Shown here in pieces: positions 34,447 through 45,913 of a DNA stretch of 64,000 nt. A model generated the notes under the pieces. The model had not been told where the DNA came from. It saw only the letters and a program-made list of their open reading frames with translations, and made no database searches. A program made the position numbers and the translations under genes. Within the stretch, counting starts at the first letter, position 1. Each line of letters opens with the position of its first letter. Origin of the DNA: Camillea tinctor (taxonomy: Eukaryota; Ascomycota; Sordariomycetes; Xylariales; Xylariaceae); the NCBI GenBank assembly GCA_022578605.1, contig MU394072.1, positions 372,001-436,000 on the forward strand, in the 5' to 3' direction.

Positions 34447-35861
34447 ATGTCATCTTCCTGGGTATCTGATATTGCACCCGACAGTCCATTTTCTCTAGCC
34501 AATATCCCTTTCGGCATTATCAGTACACCGGCCGACCCCGCGCCCCGTGCCGGCATCGCCATTGGCTCTCAGGTACTAGACTTGAAGGTGCTGTCTTCAC
34601 ACCCAAAGTTTTCCCAGATCTTCCCAAGTCTCAAAGGCCATGAGGGTATCTTCTCCGAACCTACGTTAAATGCCTTTGCTGCCCTAGGCCGGCCCGTTCA
34701 TCGGGAGGTGCGTAAGGTCATCCAGGACCTGCTCTCAGCTGAAACGTCACATCCCGAGATTCTGAAGGACGATGCAGAATTCCGCGGCAAAGCACTCACC
34801 CCCCAGCGGGGCGTTAAGATGCACCTCCCCATGAGCATCGGCGACTACACCGACTTCTACGCCGGGTACCACCACGCCTACGCTGTGGGCGTCATGTTCC
34901 GAGGGCCGCAGAACGCGCTGCAGCCGAACTACACGCACCTGCCCGTGGGGTACCACGGGCGCGCATCTAGCATCGTCGTGTCGGGGACGCCGATCCAGCG
35001 GCCGCACGGGCAGATCCTGCTGGACCCGGCGGCGGAGCCCAAGCAGCCCGTCGTAGCGCCCTGCCGGCGCCTCGACTTCGAGCTCGAGCTCGGGTGCCTG
35101 CTCGCGCGGCCGAACAGCATGGGCGTCCCGATCGGGATCGCGGAGGCCGAGGACCACATCTTCGGGTACGTGCTGCTGAACGACTGGAGCGCGCGCGACG
35201 TGCAGTCGTGGGAGTACGTGCCCCTCGGCCCGTTCAACAGCAAGAACTTCGCCTCCACGGTCAGCCCCTGGGTCGTGCTCGCCGACGCGCTCGAGCCGTT
35301 CCGGACTAAGCCCATCGAGAACCCGACGCCGGTGCAGGGGTACTTGAAGGAGGGCAGGGAGGACACGGTGTTTGATATCGAGCTCGAGGTCGAGCTGGAG
35401 AGTAAGTGAATCCTTGCACTCGTCCACCTACCCCTTATCCCCGATTCCCAATGCTGCATTACATAACAATCTAGCAATATATGTATACTAACCTGCCCTA
35501 CCCCCTTCCCGCACCCATAGCCCCCCAGGGCGACAGCACTACGATCTGCACGACGAGCTCTAAGCACCTGCTGTGGTCGTTCCCGCAGATGATCGCGCAC
35601 CACTCGCTGGGCGGGTGCCCGCTGCGCACGGGCGACCTGCTAGGCTCAGGCACGATCAGCGGGCCGGCCGCCGGCCAGCGCGGCAGCTTGCTCGAGATGA
35701 GCGAAGGCGGCAAGAAGGACGTGTTGCTGTACGGCATGGACGCGCGGCGCTTCCTGAAGGACGGGGACGCGGTCACGCTGCGGGGCGCGTGCGGGCCGCC
35801 CGGGGGAAGGGTCGGGTTCGGGGAGTGCGTTGGGAGGATTAGGGGCGCGGTGAATCTGTAG
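34447..35861 (+). CDS. fahA: fumarylacetoacetase (fumarylacetoacetate hydrolase)
   Basis: Exons 34447-35401 and 35521-35861 (donor GTAAGT, acceptor CATAG) encode 431 residues, close to the usual 420. The N-terminal SH3-like region (PFSLANIPFGIISTP) and the catalytic C-terminal domain are present. Signature blocks include YTDFYAGYHHAYAVG with the catalytic His, LPVGYHGRASSIVVSGTP, DFELELGCLL with the metal-binding Glu pair, LNDWSARDVQSWEYVPLGPF and SGTISGP. The enzyme cleaves 4-fumarylacetoacetate to fumarate and acetoacetate, the last step of tyrosine and phenylalanine breakdown. The usual partners homogentisate dioxygenase and maleylacetoacetate isomerase are not in the window, so a paralogue with another substrate is possible. 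Exons are much more GC-rich than the flanks. Confidence 0.95.
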
Positions 35862-37477
35862 AGTTGAAGCTTTATGTTTTCGTATGCCCCGGATGTTTCT
35901 TTCCGCATAACGGGGCTTTTAGTGCGAATGCATTTAAGTGACCTAGCTGACCCAGTACGATGTGGCTATTAACTTGCGACACGGGAATTGTACTAAGCAT
36001 TGTGTTTGATACCTATGCTGCCCCCCCTTTTCACTGGTTAGAATACGCACTCTTAGCAACTATGGCGATATGGGTACGTAGTGTAGGGGCCTTTTGCGAG
36101 TTATCCCTTGCTTCGGAGTATACTTTCCACAGCCTTAGACATGTCCGGAGACTAATGCCGTACTTCCCACGTTGCGCACGCATGGCGCATGTATAGTTTA
36201 ACTGCAATTTAGGATCGTACCCAAAGTGTAAATCTGGCCCTCCAATAGGAGGTGCTGCTATTTGCCTTTTTCCACGTGTAGTGTGTATCTGATCCTGGGT
36301 AATCCCAGCTTTCAATATCATAAGTACCTTGTTGCCTACTTGGGTATCCTGTGCATGTAAACCGACGACAGCCTGCATACCGGACCCGAGAAGGACTGCG
36401 GCTGAAATCGCAACGTTAGGTGCTTTTGACAGCTACCACGTTCTAAAACGCCGTGGCTAATCCCTAAATGATAGCCGTTTACCTCCTTGCCTAGTACCTA
36501 TTCACCGATAGGATCGTCTAACCTAGTAGTATCCGTTATGAATATGAGCATTGGAAGTGATGTCAGTTGTAGTACAAATATGCGGCTAGTACATAGCACA
36601 AAGGTTATATATTTCCTAGTGGCATGTGAGGGAGTTCACACTATATTCTACTTATTACACAGGTACATAGATACCTATGCAGTGAGTCTTCCAAGGTTCT
36701 TGACCATCGATGGATGTAACTACAACTTGGAGTGATAACACAACCTTGTAGTAGTATTTGTAACATGATCGGACCCCTCTCCCAGATATGAGATATCTAA
36801 CCTACCTACTTTCTGCAATTTATTTGGGCTCAGCTGGATAATGAAATACTACCAATCTATCACGGTCCGATCTATCAGCCAGTCGCCCCCACAGTCTAAA
36901 AATAGGTTACATACTTCGTACATACGCACACCATCGTCAAAATCTTGGGACCATCATCGTAATATAACCTAGGTTCTTTCTTTTTTTCTTCTTTACTTTT
37001 TTAATTGAACCAGTTAGATATCTTGGTAATAATTGAATAAAAATATCCAAAGACCTGTCCAAGCTACTATATTAAGATTCAATGAGAGATATGAGGGGTG
37101 TTGACAGGTGGTGGTGGTAGTTATCGAATAGCGGGTAGATGATTAACATTAAGCAAGGCTAGATAGGTAATTCGGTAAAGAGGTACATAGTGTAGTAGTA
37201 CATACATAGTAGGTAATTTCGGGAGGTGGTAGAAGCGGGGGGGAGGCAGGAGGCACAAAGACAGTTAAAGTAGGTAAGGTTAGGGACGGGCGTCATTAGC
37301 GTAGAAATGGTTTATCGCACTTAAACCTTGCAAAACACTCTTCCATCGATTTTTCTTCTTTTCTTAGTCGCCCGAATTTTAATTATTTACTTTCACCTAG
37401 ACAACAACCCACAGCATCATGCTCGACATACGCGGCGAGGGGACGTTTAGCGTTTCGATATCGCGTAGTTTACGGGA
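35862..37477. other. intergenic and promoter region
   Basis: About 1.6 kb between fumarylacetoacetase and the next regulator gene. AT-rich, no gene recognised. Confidence 0.45.
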
Positions 37478-40316
37478 ATGGAGTTTTTCGAAAGTCAAGT
37501 CGGCGAGGTGCGGTACCTGACCACCTTGGCCGAGACGCCCGCCGCATCTGCATCGCCAGGGTCGTCGTCTATGAATAGTCATAATCACCATCATAACCAC
37601 AATCCCAATCCCAATCACCCTCATGCTCATGCTCATGCTCATACTCATCCTCACGCGCATGGTCATGAACTCATCGATCGCGGTCTCGATCTCGGCCCCG
37701 GTCATCATCACCATCATCCTGCCAGCAGCAACAGCGTCCTCAACAATGCCAGATCCGTCTCGGTCTCGTCGGCCACCGCGGGAACCAAGAGGAAAGATAG
37801 CGGTACCGATGAACTACCCCCAGCCAAATCCACGCCCCAGCAGAGGAGCAAGCGAAACAGATACATCTCAATCGCATGGTGAGGATATCCATCTTATATA
37901 TCTCCTATCGCAGCGACATGGCGCGCGCTGACCATCCATCCGTTGATGCGCCTCTAGCAACGAATGTAAGCGGCGCAAGATCAAATGCAACGGCGAGACC
38001 CCATGCCAACGATGCGGCAATCTGAACCTACAATGCCTCTACGCGCCCAATTGCTGCTCCAACAGCGTCAAGGACTCGGAGGAGTTCAAGCAGATGGCGC
38101 GACAAGTGAGCCAACTACAAGAACAGGTCGAAACTCTGTTCAATAGCATGAACGCGCTCCGATCCGAAGCCTTGCGACTCGCTCCTATCCAGGACCGAAG
38201 TCTTCCTGTACCCGCTTCGGCCTCGAGCACCCCATCTTCCACCTCCATGACCATTCCTTCTCTTCATCGACCCGATCTGCCCCAGCTGCGGCAGCCTGGC
38301 TTCCGCGGTCCTACCAGCACCCGTTTTAGTTTAGATGTTGCTAAGAACACCCTTCACAAGATGGGCTATAGTAACCCTGGCGATGGCATTGACTTAGATG
38401 GATCTGTTCATGGGACCCCTACCACTTCCCCCAGGATTACGCAACAAGCAGTTTCGTCGCCCTTCAGTGCCCGACCTCCTCCGGATCCGTTATGGGAATT
38501 CGACAAGGACGAGCTGATACGCCTGTGTCGCATTTACGAAGAAGAGGTCGGTATCATGTGGCCTGTTGTGCGCATAGAAACCGTCATCAGCCATGCCAAG
38601 TCTGTAGGTGCCTGGATAGAGGCTGCGAAGAATAATCCTTTAATGACGCCGGCGGGGTCAGACGGTGCCATCTCCGACCATAACAGCATACTGCTCAAGG
38701 TTGTTATATGTAATGGTTTGCTTATCGAGGAGCACGGAAACAGCGAGAAAGCAGAGAGGCTCTTCGAAAGTGTTAAACCGATCACGAACAGGATGCTCTC
38801 CAGCGACCCAAGCAACGTGAGGAACATTCCAATACTTGCTTTGACGGTAGGTCCATACCTCAATACTATATACCGGTTCTATTTGTTCCCTGCGACTTGG
38901 AGTAATAGAGGCTAATTCATATAGGCTGGTTACTATTTTCTTTCTACAGATGAGGTACTCTCTTGGCGCACTATGGGTCAAGTTGCACGCCATTGCTTCG
39001 AGCTGGGACTGCATCGGCGCGACGCTATTGAACAGATCATCGACGAAGAGGAGCGTCGGAACGCTATCTTTACGTTTTGGACGGCATTTGTGCTCGATCG
39101 CCGGTGGTCATTTTCAACCGGACTTCCCTTTGTCATGTCAGATGAAGAGGTTGATCCTCAACTACCATACCCAGTAAGCCAGCCTCTGCCCCATCTGTGA
39201 TTTGATTTGAATACCTTCTTGTTCATATGCATCGCCCTTCATGATGAGAATAATACTAATAGTCGTTGGTAGGATGAATATCCATTCCTTGTAGCTATGA
39301 TTACTTACTCCAAGTTGAGTGCAAAAGTATGGAGATTGACTCGGCATTTTGAGCCTAACGCAGCGTTGGATTTACGAGCAAGTGAGATCGAAGACATGGA
39401 TCAGCGAATTAAGCAGTGGTACAGGGAGGTACCCAACGAGGTTCGTCTCGATTTAGCCGATTGGGAGGCCCTTCCGCGGTATTTGGATCCTCCTGTCAAT
39501 TCACAGAAGGAGTACGATATCGAGCGTCTGCAGATCTGGACCTATCTGCGTCTCAACCAGATCCGTACCTGGCTTTATACGCCAATCTTACACACCCACA
39601 GCAGTATCATGGAGAATTTACATCAAGCTGAGTGTGTCGTTAAGCTGGCGAAAAATACCATCACATACCTGACCCATTTGAACAATACCACCAACCTGTA
39701 CCGAAAGATGCAGATCTTCTATCATCAATTTTTATCGGCGGCAATCACTGTACTATTTCTAGCATCTTGTCATGCACCCGTTAACTTCAGTTCTAACTGC
39801 CGCGACGAGTTCTACATGGCCTTAGAACTAGTCAAAGACCTGTCATCTAAGTCATGGGTCTCTAAGCGTCTTTGGAGCACGATTAAGTCTTTAAAAGAGG
39901 TCGCGCCTCGGCTCGGACTAGCTGAAGATCCTCACTCAACTGCCGCTTTGACGATGGCCGGGCTTGCTACGGGACAAATGCGGCCGACACCATCCCCTAC
40001 GGCGACTTCCCCTGCCTTTGGACCACCGCAGCCTCCGCCTACAATCGCCAGATCGCCTGCCTCTCCGGACCCTTCGCAGAACGGTTTGCAGATGTCAAAT
40101 GAGATGGGTCGCATTTTTGAAGGTTATATAGGAAAAGGCGGCAGTACTACCCCGGGTAATATACCCACGCTACCGCATCATGACCCGCGACCCGCCATAG
40201 GCCCGACAACACCGGCAGCGATCAATGCTGAGTCACCGATGCCTTACAACGCCGGTCCAGACGCAACTGTGGCAATCGAGAGTAATATATATCAACATTT
40301 TAAGCATATGTTTTAA
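37478..40316 (+). CDS. Zn2Cys6 transcription factor with His-rich N-terminus
   Basis: Four exons, 37478-37878, 37958-38846, 38925-39173 and 39273-40316, all with canonical splice sites and matching phases, give 860 residues. Residues about 33-62 are a His/Asn/Pro-rich run (SHNHHHNHNPNPNHPHAHAH and onward), with a second His cluster near residue 78. The binuclear zinc cluster spans residues 134-160 with spacing CX2CX6CX5CX2CX6C (CNECKRRKIKCNGETPCQRC and onward); the first intron splits the first Cys codon. A short coiled coil (QVSQLQEQVETLF) follows. The fungal_trans middle homology region includes WRTMGQVARHCFELGLHR and FTFWTAFVLDRRWSF. The tail is Pro/Thr-rich. It should act as a nuclear DNA-binding regulator. 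The target is unknown; fumarylacetoacetase upstream and the FAD monooxygenase downstream are possible neighbours under its control. Confidence 0.93.
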
Positions 40317-40921
40317 GGGAAGAACGGTTAAGCCTTGTGTTTTATATGGCCTTTCTTTGTGTTTGGTCAGGATTTGTCCTCTTGGAGCAGTGCGATCTTT
40401 TTATTAGAAGATGCGGCGTCATGTCTTGGGATACTGTGACGTGTAATGAAGAGGAAATGTTTAAGTCAAGAGAAAAATAATATAAAATAAAATGAAGATT
40501 ATTCCACATCTAAATTGGGGTTAATGAGAAGAATGAAGATCTTGACACATGTACACATGCATGTATACATACTATGTCAACAAGCAAGTAGAGTCTCATG
40601 TGAATATACTTGTATAAGTTATGTATACATGCTTTGGTCCTAGACTTTGAATTTATATCAATTATTATAAGATTATACTTTCTTGGCTTCCCGAGAGCCA
40701 AAGGTGGTTAATAGGAAGAGGGAGAGGGGTTTCTCTTTAAGGACTGGTGTATGAATGATCTATTCTATCTGCAAGTTGTATTTTATATTCAACGCTGGTA
40801 CTCGAAACCATTTCTATAAATCGTGTCATGATAAACAAGAGTGGGATCCATTCAACTCTTTCTATACCCCTTAACATCTCTCGACCTCCAGCAAAAATAA
40901 CTGGAACTCAGTCACAGCAAC
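40317..40921. other. convergent 3' spacer
   Basis: Tail-to-tail region between the plus-strand regulator and the minus-strand monooxygenase. AT-rich, nothing recognised. Confidence 0.5.
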
Positions 40922-42217
40922 TTAATTCTTCTTATCCTTCGCGGGATTCACACCGATATCCGCCGCCCTAAAAAGATCGCCCTCCTTCACAGCCCGCACA
41001 AACTCATCCGGGTTATTCTCATGCCACATCCAGCCGGCCACAGCCTGACTGAGATTGACCAGCTTGACAGCCCGGGGAAACATTTCTTCCTCATACTCCC
41101 TCACCGCGCGGTCCAAATTCTCGACCCCGTGCTCCGCAATCTTATTAGCCAGCTCCAACGCATCCGTCATCGCCGCGTTAACGCCCTCGCCCGCGGGGAT
41201 CGCGACGTGCGCCGCATCACCCACGACCGCGAACCCTGGCACCGACTCCCAGCGCATAGCGCCCGCGGCCATCGAGTACAGCGGCCAGGCGCGGAACGCC
41301 TCCGCGTGGCGGATGTACTCCTTCCACTCCTCGGCCCAGCCGCCGAAGAACGCGTCCCCGAGGAAGAGCCGCCGCGCGCCCTCGGTGTCGGACAGGTCGA
41401 CCGCGTCGCGCGCGAAGGTCTCCGGGAGCACCGCCGCGAGGTACATCCGGTAGGCGCCGTCGCCCTGCCGCTGGAACACGAGCTGTTGCAGCGGTCCGAG
41501 GGCGGCGACTGTGCCGGGCCCGAGGTTGCGCGCTGCGGTCGCGTGGAGAGGGTTCGTCAGCGAGATGCGCGCTTCGATGAAGGTCTTCCCCGAGTACGCG
41601 GGTTTGGCGTCCGTGAGCTGGGCGTATTAGCGAATCTCTGCATCGGCGCATAACCAAACAAACCCAGTGGTTCAGGTAGGTAACAGAAAAAGGGGGGATC
41701 TTCATACCATCGGCCGCACCCGACTCCACGCCCCATCCGCACCCACCACAAGCCCAAACCCGCTCTCCGTCCTCCCATCCGCAAACCTCAGCACCGGGCC
41801 CCCTTCGCCCTTTTCAACCCCCGCCAGCGCCTCCCCCCAGCGAACCCTCCCCTCCGGCACCGACGCAAGCAGTATGTCGCGCAGCGCCGCGCGATCGATC
41901 TCCGGCGCGTCGCGCTTGTCGCCCCCGTCGCCCAGGTCCAGCTTGAACGCCCCGTCCGGCCCGTACACGCGGAACACCTCGTCCTCCCAGCGCGCGCGCT
42001 GCCGGAACTCCTCCCACAGCCCTGCTTCGCGGATGGCCCGCTGGCCGGTGCCCGCGTGGATGTCGAGGCTGCCGCCTGCGCGGCCCGGCGCGTCGCGCGG
42101 GTCCCGCTCGTACAGGGCGTAGTCGATGCCCTTTTGCGAGAGCAGGCGCGCGAGGGTGAGCCCGCAGGGGCCGGCGCCGATGATGGCGATGGGGGGTGTG
42201 GGGGTGGGGGCTGACAT
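40922..42217 (-). CDS. FAD-dependent monooxygenase (UbiH/TetX-like, PF01494)
   Basis: Exons 42217-41708 and 41617-40922 (donor GTATGA, acceptor CCCAG, phase 0) give 401 residues, a normal length for the family. The dinucleotide-binding GxGxxG is at residues 14-19 (IIGAGPCGLTLARLL). The middle DG motif region appears as LVVGADGAWSRVRP, and the second FAD motif is near residues 298-315 (VVGDAAHVAIPAGEGVNAA). Such flavoproteins hydroxylate aromatic or polyketide-like substrates using NAD(P)H and oxygen; the substrate cannot be told here. It lies about 0.7 kb downstream of a Zn2Cys6 gene on the same strand, which suggests local regulation. GC content is high compared with the flanks. Confidence 0.92.
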
Positions 42218-42934
42218 GGTATGGTGGGGGTGTGGGATAAAGGGGTTGATGGGTTGTGGGTAAGGGGTTATAGGGGTGGAAATGAGAAACCTAGTCTTTT
42301 TTTTCTTCTTTTTGAGTTATTCAATACGGCGATAATGTAAAGAGGTTTATTTGATAATTATCCCGTTCGGATTTGAGTTCTTCTGCTTTCTTTTATATCT
42401 TGAGCTGCTGCGTAACTTGTCGTGTTAGGCTCGGGTGCTATCTTCGCCCGAGTAATGGACGCCCTAAGTGGGCTCGGGGCTGATATGTAGCTCTTGACAC
42501 CCCCAACGGACACAACTAATCCCCGAGTATAAATAGGTCGGTCCCTGTAGCTTATATCTTTGACCTACGGTCCCGCGATTTCTTTGTCTCGGTCACGATA
42601 ATACTGTGTTAAGCTTCACGGCAGCTTCTTTGTGCCGCCCTCTAAAACAACGGCGCATTAGTCATAATGGGTCGTAATAGTTGGCAACGACTTGGCCTTC
42701 AATTGACGGTAAAGGATATCAACCCTGGTCGCTCAACGTATTAACACTTCTGAGCGGGATTTTTTAAATACTTGATAAGTGGACTATACTGATGTGAAGG
42801 AGTAGGATACGGATATAATACAAAGGGTAATCCGTGTAAGCTATCCCTTTATCTATGAGTGGGTATAAATCGTAATAAACAAAATGTTGGGTACGTCATA
42901 TGGGAGCAACACCAGGTCAACATTAGCATTCGCT
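42218..42934. other. promoter region of the monooxygenase
   Basis: Spacer between the 3' end of the minus-strand regulator gene and the monooxygenase start. Pyrimidine- and purine-rich tracts occur near 42290-42320. No gene. Confidence 0.45.
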
Positions 42935-45314
42935 TTATAAGCCAGGCCATCTATAACCAGTCCAGTTCAACGAAGCCCAGTCCAGTTGGTACATGCTATC
43001 ATCTAAGGGGGACTGTCCAGGTAGCTGTGGGTATAGGTTAAGCCCCACATTAGTATAATTGTCTCGCATTTCCTGTAGTGTTAGGCTTGAGTCGCTCATC
43101 CTCGTTGATATTGATGCCAGCACTGGTGCATTATACATGATCGTGTCCATCGGTAAACCGTCTTTGGGCTCTTCGACACATGTGGATTCAGCAAGAGCCT
43201 CCGGGTGCTCCCTCCTTAGCTTTATGTCCGATACTATCCTTGGAACTTGCGGAGACTTTCCTTTCTCTGTCAACGCCGTCGCATAAACTTCCCAGGCACC
43301 CAAGATAACCTTAGCAAACATGTCATGCATGGGGTTGCTGATGGAGCGATGAGTGAGCCGAGCTTCGTAGTTGTCACTCATTACTTCCCAAGCTTGCTTC
43401 GCTATGTCGCAGAGAGGACGGCGTCGCAGCTCATTTGTGACATGGACGTATGCTAGAAAGGGGAAGTAGAACTGGGTTATCCATATGTAACCTTTAGTAA
43501 GAGGCGATGTCATGACTTTGGTATCGCATTCTAGCATCCTAAGTGCATGGGAGATGCTAGTGTCACGTTGCTTGTCTGTTTGCTCAATGTGTGAGCCCAA
43601 GTGCTCAGAATAGTATTCCACGAGGTGGCACCTCGCAATATGCCCTCGTACAGTCCACATTGTCATAAATTGGAGCGAGTTATCCGGATCACAATGTTGA
43701 AAGTACTCTTCCTCTATCCTTTTTTCCATGACCGTAAGCTGCTCCTCGACAAGGTCATTCTGGGAATAATTAGCGTGCCGAGATGCGGGAAGAACGAAGT
43801 CTAGGTGGAATGTGCTACGACGGATCAAGTTGCCTAGAATACTGCGAATAACGATAAACATAGCTTCAGTCGGTGTGCTTTGAGCTTCCGGGGGCCGAGT
43901 CATCTCAGGACAGAGATCAGAGTCATTTATGTTGAGGGGAATATGACAATCCCATGAGGTGCCTAACGATGCAGACTTGTAATCGGCTAGCTCTCCAATG
44001 CGAATATCAAAAAGTTTAAGCGACCACCAAAGCCTACGGCTCATTTCTGCCTCCAGAATGGGTGCTCTTGCGCATATCGTTTCGTCATGGATGCCTATAC
44101 GCTCTGCAATGCGAATCGCAATCCCCAACATTGATGACATGGACCGGGGGTTGGTCCTAGGCCCGAGAGAAACCTGTATTTACCGTTTAGCAGAGCAAGC
44201 AAGTTTGTTACTTCTTTAATGTGGACATACTAGATAAAGAAAGAATGCAGTCAACACATTACGATCACTGGTCTGGAGGAACCGACAATTCTGGAGCGCT
44301 TGCTGACACCCGAAATGGAACTTCGTTATCAGATCCTCCTTTGACAGACCGAATGTGCCTTGGCAGTCATCCGTAGACAGTGTCGATACGGAGATGCAAT
44401 ATATGCTGAACATTAGAGCTTCCAGCTCTGGTTTAACACTTCGAATATTACCAGCGATTTCTATAATGGACCTCTGCAAGCTTGGCGTATGCGTGACCTT
44501 GAACAGCGGGTTGACGTTGTCTAGGTAAAGCTGCCAAAGCCTGAGGATCTGGACAGGGTCTGGATGGAGGGTCGAGAGATCGACAGCAGAGTTTCTCACG
44601 CCAAACAGAAGATGATCCCTCTCCCAGGAGACAAGATCCCAAACCTCTTTGATGTGTTCTTCACTCAGATACTCATTTGTGTCGTCGTCGTCATTGGTCT
44701 TGGGTTATTATTAGTCGTACAACAAGTCACTCTCATCAGGTAATCTTACTTCTTGCTTCATAGCTTGCCAAAAGTTTCTAACCACAATTAGTCCCTATCT
44801 TAAGATCCCTTCATTTTCAGTCTTATTAAGAGCAGTTGGAGGGGAGGGAGAAAAAAAGGGTATACAAGGGGGTGACATACTTGGCCACGGGGGGTCTCCC
44901 GGGACTAGCAGCATTCGAAGCAGACGACTGGTCTGCGGGGATAGAGTCCGGCCGCTCTTTGTCCGATTCATTATTCTCAGGTACCTCCGCTTGGTGTGGG
45001 GACACATCTTCACCACTAGGATCGTTTCGTAGTGGCTCGAAGTTCACATTGTTCTGACGCAGAAGGCTCTCGTAGTGGCGAACCCGTGCTAATAGCTCTC
45101 GCTCCGGAAATGCACGTCTCCGACGGCGCGGTGCTAAAGTCGCCGGCATGCACTGTACCCGGGAACGTACGCAGTTTGCGCAGGGAAATTTCCTGTCGCA
45201 TTTCACCTTGCGTTGCTGACAGAGTATACATGCTAACACTCGCGATGGTTTCCCAGGCTGTGATAAAGACGCCTCTGGAGCATCTTGCTCGGGCGAAGGC
45301 TGCGTTATGGACAT
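42935..45314 (-). CDS. Zn2Cys6 transcription factor with fungal_trans domain
   Basis: ATG 45314 begins the protein, and the binuclear zinc cluster is at residues 29-55 (CILCQQRKVKCDRKFPCANC then VRSRVQC, spacing CX2CX6CX5CX2CX6C), followed by a basic patch RRRRR. Downstream, exon 44698-44231 carries the start of the middle homology region (DPVQILRLWQLYLDNVNPLF) and exon 44173-42935 the rest (MLGIAIRIAERIGIH, RRLWWSLKLFDIRIGEL); these two join cleanly in phase 0. The join between the first exon, whose best donor GTATGT is at 44880, and 44698 does not fit in phase with the sites I see. A small exon or a non-consensus site may exist there. Total is about 710 residues. It likely regulates nearby genes such as the monooxygenase. 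Confidence 0.85.
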
Positions 45315-45913
45315 ATCGTAGACGCACGGGTCTATAATAGAAGCCCAAGAAATAGGATGGCACTCATTAGGCTGTAGCGGGAAGTAGGTAATGAAGGCCA
45401 AGACATAAGAGACGAGAATTTAGTTGGCCAAGCTGGAGCTGCGTTGTAGGCGGGTTTGAGGCTATGTCTTTTCACAAGGCAGCATTCGTGGGATGTAAGT
45501 AAGACCTAGTTTCGGACAATGACTCGCCCCCAGCTTCTTAACCCCTGAATCAATAAGCACCCGGGAATAGAGCAAGTCACGTGAGACATCGTACATTTCG
45601 GGGTTTAATAGAGTCCGATCTACTATTGAGAGAAGTCCAATGCGTTTAATTTGATAAATAAAATCGAAAACTATAGTGCGATCTCTAATGTGGAAGACCA
45701 ACTTTGGATATTGGTGAGGTATGTATAAATTAAGTAGATAGCGATGTTGTACTAGTCACTTACATAGCCAACCGACATTGCTATCCGCATTATTCTATCT
45801 AAACTGATTTCTAGGTAGGTAGTTATCACAAGGGATTTAGCAAAAACTTGGGAAATTCACATGTACATAGAATACTTTCTTTAATCCTAGAGAGATACGT
45901 ACTTGTATCTGCC
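45315..45913. other. promoter region of the Zn2Cys6 gene
   Basis: About 600 bp between the ankyrin gene's 3' end and the regulator start. Nothing else recognised. Confidence 0.45.

Noticed and set aside
35341..35401. Alternating beta pattern (FDIELEVELE) in fumarylacetoacetase as a fourth tail-family member
   Set aside because: It belongs to the normal catalytic domain of the enzyme just before the intron; the likeness is coincidental.
34747..35603. Long minus-strand frames opposite fumarylacetoacetase
   Set aside because: Antisense shadows of a GC-rich gene; the plus strand matches a known enzyme throughout.
41021..42122. Plus-strand frames opposite the FAD monooxygenase
   Set aside because: Antisense shadows; the minus strand carries all the FAD motifs.
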